Assembly (NCBI GenBank): GCA_036244855.1
Contig: BQKZ01000116.1
Location: 190,852 to 254,851 of the forward strand
DNA length: 64,000 nt
Direction: 5' to 3'
Source of the DNA: Temnopleurus reevesii
Taxonomy: Eukaryota; Echinodermata; Echinoidea; Temnopleuroida; Temnopleuridae
Shown piece by piece: positions 45,491 to 58,433 of the stretch. Made by a program: the position numbers and the translations under genes. The notes below the pieces were generated by a model. It ran no database searches, had not been told where the DNA came from, and saw only the letters and a list, made by a program, of their open reading frames with translations. Within the stretch, counting starts at the first letter, position 1; the number at the start of each line of letters is the position of its first letter.

Positions 45491-46614
45491 CATGTATTGT
45501 TATCATTATCATGATTATTATATCTTTTTGCAAATAAAAATGTTTTCTTCTCAATCTAAAGTTAATCACCAAATCATTTATTTGTCATGAATATTATCAT
45601 TATTGTGTATCAAGATGACAGATCCATTATGATTATACTTCATTTCATCTCATCTCATTTTTCATTCTAACATGAACACAAAATGGTCATCCTACTTTTG
45701 TTCTTCTTTATCTCAGTAAAAGAAACCACTTGCTCCCTAAGGGGTCTGTGTTAGATATATCCACTGAAAGTTTAATGAAGCGGGCAACTTTTATGGTCAG
45801 TCCCTCATGAAATATAAATCATCATTTACATGCATAGCTGCTTTAGGAGATTTGGTTTCATCTTCGGACGATAAAATGAACCATCTTTGCAAAAAGCAGA
45901 ATTTGTTTGCCGATTTAGATTTTGTTTACCTAATGAGTAATTTTCTTAAGTATACCTCATCACCAGAATATAGTTTCTGTATGCCAATCATACTCTCATC
46001 GTTATGTTTAGTCTAAATAACACCTTTGCGTTTATAGCCACATCTTCCTAGCATTCATTGAATTTGAATGGTACTTCATTGATGCAGAAATACTGAGGAA
46101 GATGCTTAGCTGACACTACCATGTGCATATGTCAAGCAACAGGTAAATGCCTTCAACATCAGTCAAGCATCTTCTCTCCTCATTTCTGCATTAAATTCAT
46201 GTCTTTGGGCAGATGATGGGCAAAGGTTGTCTGGAATGGTAAAGGTATACTTGTGCTTTTATCAGTTTATGTACAACTGTAGCCACTTCTTAATATTTGG
46301 ATTTGGAAATTATAATCACAAGAGGTCTTTCGAACATGACCTCCTTGTTCAAGAATCATTTAAGATTCATGCCTGTGCCCACACAGAGGGAATGCATTGG
46401 AGCAGACTTGAATACTAAAAATCCTTCAGCACCATAAACTTTGATTAATGACCAAATTCACAATCAAAGTAGGACATACACTCACCCTCTCCTGATATTC
46501 ATAACCAGCCTGCAGAGATGGTGTCCATTTTGACAAGCAAAAGTTGTACAATTATGATTAGATTTTTAGATTCATTTCAGATCTAGTTTCTCCTTTCCTT
46601 ATTAGGCCTGGAAT

Positions 46615-46780
46615 AATCGAAATGACAAGATGTAAGGGTTTTGACTCTGGCCTTTGAATCAGACGGTGTTGGTTCAAATCCCACCCACGGCTTCATTTTC
46701 CTTCAGCAAGAAATTCATCCACATTGTACTGCACTCGATTCGGGTTATGTGAGTTTGCATCCTTGATATGCAATTCATGT
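46615..46780 (+). mobile_element. tRNA-derived SINE remnant
   Basis: A pol III B-box match (GGTTCAAATCC, 46671-46681) followed by CCTTCAGCAAGAAATTCATC and CACATTGTACTGCACTCGA, the same tail as the element at 45240-45490. Confidence 0.6.
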
Positions 46781-47074
46781 AATATCTACTATGCTAAAGC
46801 TATAACGCTTGGTAATGATGCAACATTGTACAGCACATATAGAATTCAGATAAAGTAAGTGTTAGATGATACATAAGAACATATACATGTCAAATTATAA
46901 TTGGCACATATATTCAAACACAAATTACTAAGACTTGAATAAGTTCTAAAAATCAGCATCAATTGTGTTGATACAGTTAGGAACTGCAGGGATTTGCAGA
47001 TATCTATAATATCATCATCATTATCATAATCATCACCATCATCATCTTCTTTTATTAAACATTTAAAAACTTAC

Positions 47075-47181
47075 AGTTTAAGTACAAGATTACAATCATA
47101 AATAGGAGAAATTTAAGTAAACTTGTCCTCTTAGTTCACTTAAATTTCTCCTATTTATGATTGTAATCTTGTACTTAAACT
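47075..47181. repeat. Perfect 44-bp snap-back inverted repeat
   Basis: 47075-47118 and 47138-47181 are perfect reverse complements separated by a 19-nt loop. The arms are ordinary AT-rich sequence, not transposon-like termini. Confidence 0.9.
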
Positions 47182-50100
47182 TAGTTCAGTCAAATATTGA
47201 ACCTCACTACTTAAATCAAACAGAACCAACAATTTTTGGTCAATCCCTGAATTCCAAACAGATGTCAATCGTAAGTATATCCCTGCATTTCAATAGACGG
47301 AACTGATACCCTTAGATTAAAGTCATTCAAGCGTGCATCAAACAATACTAAAACACTACCTAGTCAATTAATCACTGGCATATTATCCACAAGTATGCGT
47401 GTTCAATAAATTAGGCATCGTTCACATTAATTATTCAAAAATTATAGTTTAAGGGGGAGAGGACTCACTTTTCATTTCCTCTAGCTGACCGTGCAATGAA
47501 TATCAAACAGAGCTTAATTCTTTGGCTGGGCAAGCAAAACATGACATTTTGATTCATGAGAAGCAATGTCCAATTCATCAAACTAAGGTCACAGTAGTAA
47601 CAAATTCCAATCTTAGTTTATTTATTCCACTTCAAAATTTATGAAATAAACTTCCATCCCCTTTCTCTTGCACATTAATGATATGTGTTAGATAATAACT
47701 TGAATTAAAACTTATCAAAAAGGTTAAAAAATGATAACATTATCCACTATAGAGTATGAAAAAAAAGCGAATTGAAAAGCTCAAACTATGTAAAGAAAGT
47801 CATTAAAATTTGGAGCCCAATAAAATTGCCAAATAAAACAAAAGCAGAAATAAAACTCAAGAGCTCAAATTCTATCAAATGAACAAATGAAATAAAGTAT
47901 AATACATTTAAAAGGGTTTGCTAAAAAAAAATGTATACAAGTTTGGGGAATCCATAGTCAAACGAATGTTATTCCCACTTGTAAGCAGCACTGGTTGGCC
48001 ACAGACGACGAAATCCTGAAGCCCACCATTCATGTAAACAAAATATGACAAAGGTTATAGATCCAAAGGGGTAACCGATACACATTTGAAATTATTTTTC
48101 CACTTCACTCTCAATGGCCACATGGTATTAACAATACAGTGAGAGAGTAAACCGATTGAAATGGATGAAAGACATTTTTGCCGAGAAGTCATGTTACTGG
48201 TGATATTTCATCAATCAAGCTAGGCTGTACACGGGATATGTGATATGCCTCTGTGATGTAGAGAGGAGTGGTATGTGATGGGGGTATAGTGCAGTGAACC
48301 CGTCATGTCCTGTGCCGTCTAATGTATGAATATGATTTGGAAAGATATTTAGCGGAGTACCATGGCATAGTTAGACAGAAGGGGAGCAAAGGGGTTGTCT
48401 CCCTCCACTTTTCCAAGGAGAATTTTTCATGCTTGGGGCCCTCACTGTCGAGTCGAAGAGACAAATGACAGTGACAAAGTAAAGAACTTCATTCAAGCAT
48501 TCACAATAGCTTCATGATCTCAAAACCAAGTTCCACATGCAACTCTTGTTCTACATTTTTCTGCAGAATTTATAGAAGGATGGTAATGTTGTTTTTTTGT
48601 ATCAATCTAGCTATTGGTAATGATTGAATGGAGGTTGTTTACTTTGACCCAAGCCTTTATTTCATCTGCTCACTGTGCCTCTTTTCACTCTTTCTTTCTT
48701 TTCTCTCTACTCTTATAACTTTTTAAACAGTTTTATTTTATTATTTCTAATGCTTGTCTACCTCCTCTATAGATCTGCTGACCCCCTCTATCGACAAATC
48801 CTGAATATACCCCTGTATAGTGAAGAGTTAGATGATAGGGGTGGAGGTAATGGTAGCCTACGTCTGGCCAGGAACCAAATGGGGCAGAATAAAGGTGGAT
48901 CTGCGACGGCTGTCGAACACATGCTCTGCAGGAGCATAGCTTGAAGTGGAATGGTAAGAGCATTCTGAATGAGGAAAGCTAAGATATTTCAAACACACAC
49001 AAATAAATAATGGGAAAAGGGGGAAAATAGAAAACAAGAGATAATGTAAGGCCAGAGTGCATGGCCTGGTTAAATCAATTTTATCATTTTGCATGATCTG
49101 GAGGCGAGAAAAACCAGGAGAAATCAATTTGTTTTTCTATTTTCATGAAGTGACAGTCACATGGCCACACTGAAAATATCTTCTGGATGCCTGCCTCTTT
49201 GTGAAAATAATACCTTAAAACGGGATTAACAGGGAAGCCGCTTGAACAGAGACCAAACTGAGAACATTTAGATTCTTTTTCATGAGGTGGATCATTCTGT
49301 GGACCTTAAGTTGGATAAATCTGTCAATAAATAAGAATAATAAACAAAAGGTGAAAGCAAAAGTGATGTAAACAGATCTCTGAATAAACTTCATAAAATT
49401 TGTCCTCCTTCACTCTCGCGTCCCTGATGGTCACAGTTCACTGTTTGCAATGTTTTCTTTACCTTATTATTATATCTAGATATAGTAAATTAAAATTCCA
49501 CACACTGAGTCTTTGCTCATTATGAAAATCTAACAAATCATGTATTTAATTTAAATCAATTCAATTCAATTTTCACATATCATAGGGGAGAATTAATAAT
49601 AATTACCCTTGTGGGAAGTTAATCTTGATTTTTTTTTCAGAAATAAAGCGCTGAAATAAAATACCCAAATGAAAAAAATTGGATGATAAATTAAAGTTAA
49701 AATATGATAGAACATTCCTTAGATATTCAAAAGAAAAATAATAATTCACTTCTAAATTCAAGGCAATTTGAAGATGCACAAATTGAAATAAATATCAAAC
49801 AATAAAAGTTATAAGAAGTAAAACAAATTCCATTGTAGGAGCATAAACGGAATGAGATTAATTCAAAGGCAATGTGAATGAATGTTTAATACACTATAAA
49901 TCAAATTAAACTGGCATGCAGTCAGATTTGATAACTCTTTACATGTTAATTATTTATAAGCTACTCTAAGAATTAATGAGGAATGAGCTTTTTTCCCCCA
50001 TTAACATTTATAAGGGGGGGGGGGGCTTATTCTATTGGTATTTTATTACCACATGTTGTTGGGATATTCTTTCATTTCCTTTCATCTTAATTGACTGCAT

Positions 50101-51112
50101 GTTTTTAACTTGTTTTAACATTCTCATTTTTTCTGATTGTTATGTATAATTAAAAGATGTAAACTATGCAATAAATGTGCATTTTCTGTTCATGCCGTAC
50201 AATAACTTATTAGGCATGAAAATATATTTCAAAACAAGATTTTACATGTTTCATGTGTAACATTATTATTTTTCACTGAAAGTTTTATTCAACATATTTA
50301 ATAATTGCACTAGGAATTCATTTTGGCTATAATTGGAAATCAATTAAATTTGATTTCATGTCATGCAGAGAACACAATTAAAAAGAGGCTTAGATTAGCC
50401 AACACCTCTAAAAATAAGAAAATTATTATAAAATGATGCATGCTTGTCAGAATGAGAAATATCACACGCATAGTTAAAAAAGAATTCAAGAAAATTTCTC
50501 AGTTATTACTTGCTTAGTTATAATCTGATGCTCAAAAATGTTTTCATAACTACACCTAAATATACACAACCTCACCAAATGGGTTTTCAATCCAAATTTC
50601 TGATTGATGCGTTAATCACAAAACTCATTAAAATTCCAAGCAAAGGATCAGAAAAAGATCAAGTCAATTCATTTTACCTGGCCGTTACCCCGGGCGACAT
50701 CACTGTCACTATTAAACTAATGAATGAAAAATAAAAAAGGACATGGGCATATTCCATCTGAACTTCGAAGATTTCACAAACTCAATTTATAAATCTCTGT
50801 TTATTGGCTGTAAACAAACAAAGGCAATATCAAAGAACAGCACAAACTTCCACTTACTATCGTTATGATCTTGATAGTTACAGAGATCCTAAAATAAGTT
50901 AAAGTAAAAGTTTAAACTTTGCTTCAAGAAGCATTATTATCGTCTCTGAGGTTATCACTGACACAAAGATAGGCTGTTTGGAATCAGAAGGGTGTGGAGC
51001 TGCCGACCTTCCAGAATATTGATAATCATCCATATTACATCTGAATCTTTCAAGTGAATGAATTGGCAAAACTATTTTTTCTACTTTCAATTCCTACCAT
51101 GAAAAACACGTT

Positions 51113-51357
51113 TCAGGCAGGTGTACTAATAGATGCAAGTTGTATGCATTCATTGTAAACAAATGTTGTTATTAATGACCAGAAAGCTTGCCCATGGCTT
51201 ACCTGACATTGAAACAAGTAATATATGCAAAACTGGATTCCAAGTATTGTACTACGATTGTAACTAACCGGTCTACATCTAAGGAATATCATTAAACTAC
51301 AATCATCACTAAGAAACTGGCATGAATTTGAATATATATTAGTAAACGGGTCTATTG
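51113..51357. mobile_element. Dispersed nonautonomous element (third copy)
   Basis: Related in sequence to 2338-2475 and 2815-3062. Its ends GTGTACTAATAGATGC and ATATATTAGTAAAC form imperfect inverted repeats. No ORF. Confidence 0.5.
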
Positions 51358-54300
51358 TAATTTATGACTTACAAATAAATATTCTAGAAGGTTGGAATTT
51401 TAGAAATTCTGATACAGCCAATTCTCATTGAGAAAGATTTAATATAGGAATGTGTGCTAAAGATCAGAAGTCCTTTCAATATGGTATAGTGCTTAGGTTT
51501 ACTTATAACCTAGAGTTGAAACAGGGGAGAGTTAACATCTTTCGAGTGCCAAAATTTCCATAATCACATTTGTGTATTCTTAAATACCAAGAGGGTAAAA
51601 CTGGAAATTTGTGTTTCCAAATTACACTCGCTGAGAGATGAATAACTACGTTTCTGCCGGGCAGAAAATAGAAGTGTGAAGACAATCAGCCAATCACAAG
51701 CTCTAGGTAAAGAGAGTGTCATCTAGGGCAAGCATTTGGAAACATCATCGCTTTACCCAGTTTATAGGAAAAGACTGTGTTCAAAGTGATTGATATTATC
51801 GGTGATGAATTGCAGAATAATTTATTCATCATTATAAGTTGTGTGCACAATAGACATTGCTATGCTCAATTCAATAGTAAGAGCGTAATACTATTTTTGA
51901 ACTATTCCTAATTTTGTTGTCCATCTAAGTGAAAGCTATATTTAAAAAAATGGAAAAGTTGTGCTTTAAAGTTGAGTTATATTCTCATTTGTAGGCAAGA
52001 TTGATTACAATCAATCATTGAAACAACTATAAATATAGCCTAAATGGCAAGAGAATGGATTTAAAAGTAGTTAAACCTTTTAAAGCAGAAAGTGCATTGA
52101 TCAAAAGATGAGCTAAACACCATCTTCTGATATTGCATGAAGAAAGAGTATTGCAAAGTGCAAAAATTCTCGAATGAGATAAAGATAAGCCTAAATTCTT
52201 CATGCTGTGTATCACTTACCCTGCCGCACTTTCTACACTTTCTGCGTTTTTTAAACTGAAAACCAATAAAACATACCCACCTCGTTATATTCATTAAATG
52301 ATGATCATCAATATGTTTACATGTTAGCCTGATTCGTCTACATACTTTGATAAACATTTTGAATAACACCATTATATAAAGAATGATTGATGACAGCAAG
52401 TATCATAACCATTTCAGAAATGAACAATATTAAGCTGGCATAAAAAGGCAATTTACATATCATACAAAAAAACCTTTCTAACCTCCCCCTGCAAAAAGGA
52501 TATTATGGGCAACAAAATTGTACCAGTAGCACCCTTTTTGCAGAGAAAGTGCAAAGAATTATCATGTAGATTGAACTGCTGTGAGCATAATGCAAACAGA
52601 TAATACTGATGCAAACATCCTTCATTTGGGCATGTAGCCAACAAAATGGAAATTATGAATTTATATCAACTCTCGTGCTTAACCACTTGTCATTCAAACA
52701 TTATTGGTCATACAGAAGTAATCTAACCAACAATTTAAGTATTACAGTTATGCATTCATGCTTACTCATGCTCAGAAGCATTCTAATTATATTTGGCTGA
52801 AGAGTTCTCAAATTAATCTACCCGTCAAAAAGGGAAGAGAGCAATATAGAGAACAGATATATTCCAAGAGTAATCCAAGAAAGATGCCATCAAAATAGAT
52901 ACACAAAACGTTGAGATACTCAATATATATTCATTGACATGCATTACATGCTGGCACATACAATTGCAAGGCAAAAGATAAACAAACAAACAAACAAACA
53001 AACAGACAAATAAACAGACAAATGAACACTCAACGAATATAATCATAATACACACATGAAGGCTTCCAGCATGAAAGCACTGAGCACGGTAGCATGGGCT
53101 CACTACCTCATAAACTTCCATTTCAACTATCATTAGTTAGATATAAATCAAATCAGTGAAGTTGACAACAACAAACTCAAATTTTCCATTATCATCCGCA
53201 GGTAACACTCCAAACTGAGAATCAATCATCAAATGGCACTACTGACAATAAAGTATGATCTCTTTTATGTTATCATCAATTTGCAATCAAAGTGAATCAT
53301 ACTTGACAGACATTTTTCACTTATCAATTCATTTGTCCATTTTCATTTCTGGGAAAATTCATTTCCAATGCTTTCTCGGAAGCAGGTTTCTTCCTTGGAT
53401 GCTACTCAACCGAACACGTCAGATATCTCATAAACCCAAGTGACAGAAAACAACTATCGGTCACACATACACAAGCACACGTCCTCTTTGATGAAAAGAA
53501 ATCATCACCCAAGTTGTTATTCTTTGGAGAATTTCATTCACCCTCTTACGTATGCAGTCCACGCCCTCCAAATAAAGCAAAGTAGCCTAACAGGAGGCAT
53601 TCCACACGGCCATGCCGTTACCATGGCGACGCATGCGGGAGGGATGCTGCTGCCGATTGACGGAAATCAAGCAAATGGACCACGTAATACCCGCCAAATT
53701 TGCGCTTCTTGAACTACCCTCCCGACACGCTTCCATCTGAAGGGTTCAGAGAAAAACTTGATGAAGCCAATCTGTCAAGCGAATGATACTGTCATGTTTG
53801 GTCTTGTTAACGATCCTAACTTTCCTCATCAGAACTTTTACCAAAAGAGGTGCTTTGAGCAGGTGGGATTAATTCAATTTATCTGATGTAATCCTGACAT
53901 TATACTCTACAGGTTTCTATTTTAGAATCGAGCATATTTATCCCATCCCTGCAAAGGTGATTTCCTATGCATTTCTGTTAAAGACCAGCCATTTAGTTTG
54001 GAATAAAAACCACAAATTATCATGATATTGTAATCAAATATTTTGTTTGAGCCTATATTCAGACATATTTAATTGGTATTTCACTTGCAAAAGCTATTGC
54101 AATTGCAGCAAAAAAGAATATTTTTACACATTCAAAATAATCAAAATCAAACTTTCGCTATGAAAAGTCAACACTGCACGATTCTCAACTTTTACTGAGG
54201 TTTCACTAAGTTAAGACGAAGTTGAACACAAAAGTGTAAAAATCTCAATATACACCGATTTCTAATCTTCATCTCCTTTTTTATGTATTAGCAAGGCGAC

Positions 54301-56342
54301 CAGGGCCTTGTCTATTCTTTTATTTCTGTTTCATTGGTCAAAATGTGTAAATATCTAATATAGATGGCAAATATAACATTCATTCTGAATAAAGATGTAT
54401 TAATATAAGTAAATGTTGGACAAGTATCATGCGTAATGTGGAAGCGTTGGTCAGTCTGTCGTCAAGTGATGTAATTCTCCCTAGCCTGGCTCAAGTGTGA
54501 CTTTCCTTGTCAGCAAAAGGCACTTGTAACAGTTAAACCTATCCTGATGTAAACACTACGTAACAAGATACCCCTTAATCCACACTACAAATGCTAGGCA
54601 TAACTCTTCTCATCCTTATAGTCCTCATCAGTCCCACAAATAAACATCCCTGTTTGCATGTTTGCAAATATGCCATTCAGTTTGACGAATTTAATGACTT
54701 TCCTTGCCATTTCCGTTGAATCCTAAAAAGTTGCAACTGCTTTTGTGTGCATTTAGAGGTATTACAGAGATTTTTTTACCATTATAATTTTAATCAAAAT
54801 CTGGCAGGTTTCAACAACATTTTGACTAAAATTAATATACTGATCGTTCAATCTTGACTTCATACTACATCCTAATAAAAACTCATTCGGGATCAACATC
54901 AGCGTTCTCCCAGAATAAAATGTACATGTCAATTTTTATACAGAAACTCTCACACGCTCTCTCTTTCTCTCATTCTGAATTTTCTAAATATACCTGATGA
55001 CATTTCTGTTTCTTTGCAACAGTGAATAATGCAGTGCACATGCTGGCAGCAACGATATGCAAATGCCTGTCCCATGGACCGTACTACCCTCAGCACATGT
55101 AATTCAGATGGCTACTTAGCCACCCTTGATAGACTGTTCGGCCAATGTTTGATGCAACAAAAACAGATCGTAGAATCAGTTAACCAAATTACGTGAAAGG
55201 AAATCTAGCCAATGCCAACATAGGAGTCACATGTTTAGAGTTCAATGGTATGAAGTCTGGAGGCCAGGGACAGGGATCACCCTCAGGTATTACAAGGGAA
55301 GAAAGAAAAACCTTTTTATCTCTGGCATGAGGGACAATTCTGATACTGTATGAGCAATATTTTTACACACACACACACAATCACATCTCTATCAAGACAT
55401 AAAAACATACACACAAACATACACCCACACACCCATCGCATATGCTAACCCTCTGATAATCTACACATATATGTACATGCATACATTTTCAGTTTAGCAA
55501 TCTGCTACCTTATTTCTCATTTTCTTGCTTTTATGCCAATGAGCACGGACATTTACTATTCCCTCGTGAAAAAAACAAGATGACAATCAAATTCAAAGAC
55601 CACAAGATACATGAACAAATGAAAACATAAAAACATGCATGACAGTCTACTAATGCTATTCAGTCCTATTTCAAAGCTTGGTTCCTTTGCTGCGTTTTTT
55701 ACTGTAAAGTGTCCACACATTCATTCATTCCTACATTTATCCTTAGCATCCTAAGCAGATCTTATCAATAAAAGAAGGGAGTAGATTGTGAATCGTATTG
55801 TCACATTGTGGTGATACATAAATAAATCATGCAGCAATCAGAAAAAAAAATAGGAACATTAAATTCCTAAAGCATGTAATTTCTGGCATGACAGACATTG
55901 GAAGAAAGAATTTTTTAACAGCTAAATAAAATACAAAACTGTGTTTATTATGTAATTAACTTTTTTTTTGCGGGGGGGGGGGGGGGGTAATCTATATATC
56001 ATAAGGGAAAAGTTTTCTGCTCCTTAGTAAATTTTCTCTTTCTACTCAGTTTCTCAAAGTACTTTCAATATGATATCAGCATTGTGATAAAATATTCTGA
56101 AAACATAAAGACATTCCATCTACAGAGAAGTAGATCCCACAATTAGTCAGTTTGCAGACAGCAATAAAATAAAAGTTCAGCATTTAACCTGAGCAAATTA
56201 CCGTCCACACTATTTCAAAAGCATGCAAAAGTGCATCCCCTAGATTGCTCATAATCTTGCATCATCTTCCTCATCTTCTTCATGCAAACATACAGATAGA
56301 TATCATGCATTCTTTTCAGAAAGTTATCTTCTACAGTCACCC

Positions 56343-56420
56343 CAAAACCCAATTCTTCCTTTCACACTCCATTTTGTAGGAGAAAGGATTCTGTGTGAAG
56401 AAAGTGATACGGTTTACAGC
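56343..56420 (-). pseudogene. Diverged copy of the LNS2/LNS3 exon tail
   Basis: AACCCAATTCTTCCTTTCAC, CTCCATTTTGTAGGAGAAAG and GTGAAGAAAGTGATACGG match the end of the exon at 57158 and its intron start. The donor GT is lost. It lies about 0.8 kb downstream of the real exon in the transcript. Confidence 0.7.
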
Positions 56421-56484
56421 TCAATAACAGGCCAATTTGAAGGCCAATACCCCGGTAGACTAACTGCCCCATTGCCTGCAAGTC

Positions 56485-56667
56485 TAAGGGGGTGTTGCTC
56501 AAAATCAACTGCAAATCAACTGCAACTTTGCACATTATAACGCGCATTTTCATTCGCGCACGTTATGCGCATTTAACAAGACGCGCATGAAACAATGATT
56601 TTGATTGGCGCGTTCCGATCAACTGCAACTTGCGATCAATCGCAACTTTTGAACAACACCCCCTAAG
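56485..56667. mobile_element. MITE, GTGTTGCTCAAAA family (copy 2)
   Basis: Terminal inverted repeats TAAGGGGGTGTTGCTCAAAA and TTTTGAACAACACCCCCTAA. The interior has GCGCATTTTCATTCGCGCAC. Confidence 0.8.
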
Positions 56668-56865
56668 AGACCAATATGGTAGGCCTATCATTGATTTGGA
56701 TATTTCTTTTTAAATGGTTGGATGGACCCTGATTAAGTTTAATGGCTCATGACATTAAAAACCCCGACAGACCAGTGACCAAATAATTTGGCTATTCTCG
56801 AAAACCAACATGATATGTCTACATGCGTCAGTATTCCACAAAATTTTCTGAAACATTTGGATGGC

Positions 56866-57049
56866 TAAGAGGGTGTTGCTCAAAAATCAACTTCAAATCG
56901 ACTGCAACTTTGCAAATTGTAACATGCATTTTCATTCGCGCACGGTATGCGCATTCAACAAGACGCGCTTGGGACAATGATTTTGATTGGCGCATTGCGA
57001 TCATCTGCAACTTGCGATCATTTGCAACTTTTGAACAACATCCCCTAAG
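56866..57049. mobile_element. MITE, GTGTTGCTCAAAA family (copy 3)
   Basis: Same family as 56485-56667 (TAAGAGGGTGTTGCTC ... TTTTGAACAACATCCCCTAAG), with more substitutions. Confidence 0.75.
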
Positions 57050-57157
57050 AAGTATAATATTGTTGTTCTCATTGCAATTGCTCTGATCAGTCAATTAGAT
57101 TGTCAAGCTTGTGGGCATATTGGTCTACTCTGATCCCCGAAAACCCCCAATTCTTAC

Positions 57158-57334
57158 CTTTGCGCTCCATTTTGGTAGAAGAAGAAATGACTCTTCGGTG
57201 AGGAAGGTGATTGGGTCGATGGCGTCCACATCTTCCGTCGTGAAGGTAATATCACCAAAGACTTGAGTGAAATCATCACCGCTGTAAGCCAACTCAAGGA
57301 TCTCAAGCATGAAGGCCTCCCCATTATACACAAC
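57158..57334 (-). CDS. NRXN: Neurexin exon: end of LNS2 and start of LNS3
   Basis: 177 nt, phase 0 on both sides (TTAATCTTCCAG|GTTGTG ... GCAAAG|GTAAGA). It encodes VVYNGEAFMLEILELA at the end of LNS2 and IDPITFLTEESFLLLPKWSA at the start of LNS3. The DPITFxTxESFxxLPKWxAK signature is specific to neurexin at this point. It is the most 5' neurexin exon I can support in the window. Confidence 0.95.
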
Positions 57335-58202
57335 CTGGAAGATTAAAATTGAAAATAAATTCAATTTTTTTTTATCAAATCGATATCTATAGGGAATGGT
57401 TGGAAGCAATTTATATCATTGTGCACCAAAATGGTTTATCAAGCAGAAAATGATTGGAACAACAATTTGGAAAATTGTGCATAAACATGTTTTTTTAATA
57501 TGAAGGGGGCATGCAGGCATTTCTATAAAAAGGCGGGTGTTGACACCCTATAAAGATAAATATGCTCTGAAAACTCTTCATACTCCACTGAGCCTTATTC
57601 TAGATAACATTAGAGTTAAGAAATTTGAGTTTTAATGTACTAAATCCACCACTTAAACTAGCCATGAAATATGAAAAAATGTTTCATAAATCCATAAAAA
57701 TTACATAAAATGCATTTTTATATACCTAAAATTAAGATTAAATTCTGAACAATATCATTGTGACATTGCTATCATTTACATTCAGGAACAACAAATGCAG
57801 TCAACCTCATTATATTTGAGAGAAGCATCAAGACAAAAACAGTAGCCGCACTTGAAATAAATCTGGGTCATTAGGGAGTTGTTCCGCCTAAACCCGCTCA
57901 TCAAATATTCATCCCATATTTCATCCCATACTGCCATGTTCTATGCAAACAAACACTCAGAGGATTGCCTCAAGTGATGGGCTGCGACACTGTTTGGATA
58001 TCAACAAACTGTGCATGCGAGAGCAAACCATTTGAATGGAAGCAAGTGATTAGAATGGCGCTCAACCCTGTACTCGCGGGGTCTTATGCTCAAAACCATT
58101 CATAGTCTAACTTTAAGAAACATCATTTTAAAGATGTGTGTTACTGGGGACTGTTTCGTCAAGCTCACCTACAATTTGGCTTGTTAATCATATCCTCAAT
58201 AC

Positions 58203-58433
58203 TATGGGTGACTTCAAGTACGATGTTGAACGCTGGTGTTGGTGTTGCAGCAAAACCAACACCAGCCTCAACACCAAATTTGAAGTCTGTTGGTGTTTTG
58301 GGTAGACCTCACAAGACGTATTTCCGGTTGTTTCTGTATCATTTCTGTAAACGGTGTTTACCTCGATTTACGGACCGTTTTGCTCTCTCAACACCAACAC
58401 CAACACCGAACACCGTACTAAAAGTCACCCAAT
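58203..58433. mobile_element. GTGTTGG-rich MITE (copy 2)
   Basis: ATGGGTGACTTCAAGTA at the left, TACTAAAAGTCACCCAAT at the right, with GTGTTGG/CCAACAC arms. Highly similar to 20275-20524 and in the same orientation. Confidence 0.75.

Larger units (their letters stand above)
43055..57157 (-). other. Neurexin intron, 14 kb
   Basis: AT-rich intron with SINE-like pieces at about 43285-43405, 45240-45490 and 46615-46780, a 44-bp snap-back repeat at 47075-47181, a dispersed element at 51113-51357, an (AC)n stretch near 55363, a partial exon copy at 56343-56420 and two MITEs at 56485 and 56866. No other gene is supported. Confidence 0.7.
9357..57334 (-). other. NRXN: Alpha-neurexin gene, 3' portion (LNS2 end to C-terminus)
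   Basis: Fourteen exons with GT/AG borders and matching phases encode 1133 residues. They follow the alpha-neurexin domain order LNS2 end, LNS3, EGF2, LNS4, LNS5, EGF3, LNS6, stalk, TM and tail. Neurexins are presynaptic adhesion receptors that bind neuroligins and other partners through the LNS domains and recruit scaffold proteins through a C-terminal PDZ motif. The 5' exons are not in the window. Introns are long and full of repeats; one hosts a DIRS element. An LNS3 exon appears twice, which I attribute to the assembly. Recognition rests on residue-level similarity to vertebrate neurexins recalled from knowledge, not on a search. Confidence 0.95.

Noticed and set aside
46615..46700. A tRNA gene
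   Set aside because: It has a B box but no convincing cloverleaf, and its tail matches another SINE-like repeat in the window.
48768..48952. Plus-strand exon candidate (TCTATAG acceptor, AATG|GTAAGA donor)
   Set aside because: The open frame stops (TGA) before the donor, no family is recognised, and it lies antisense inside a neurexin intron.
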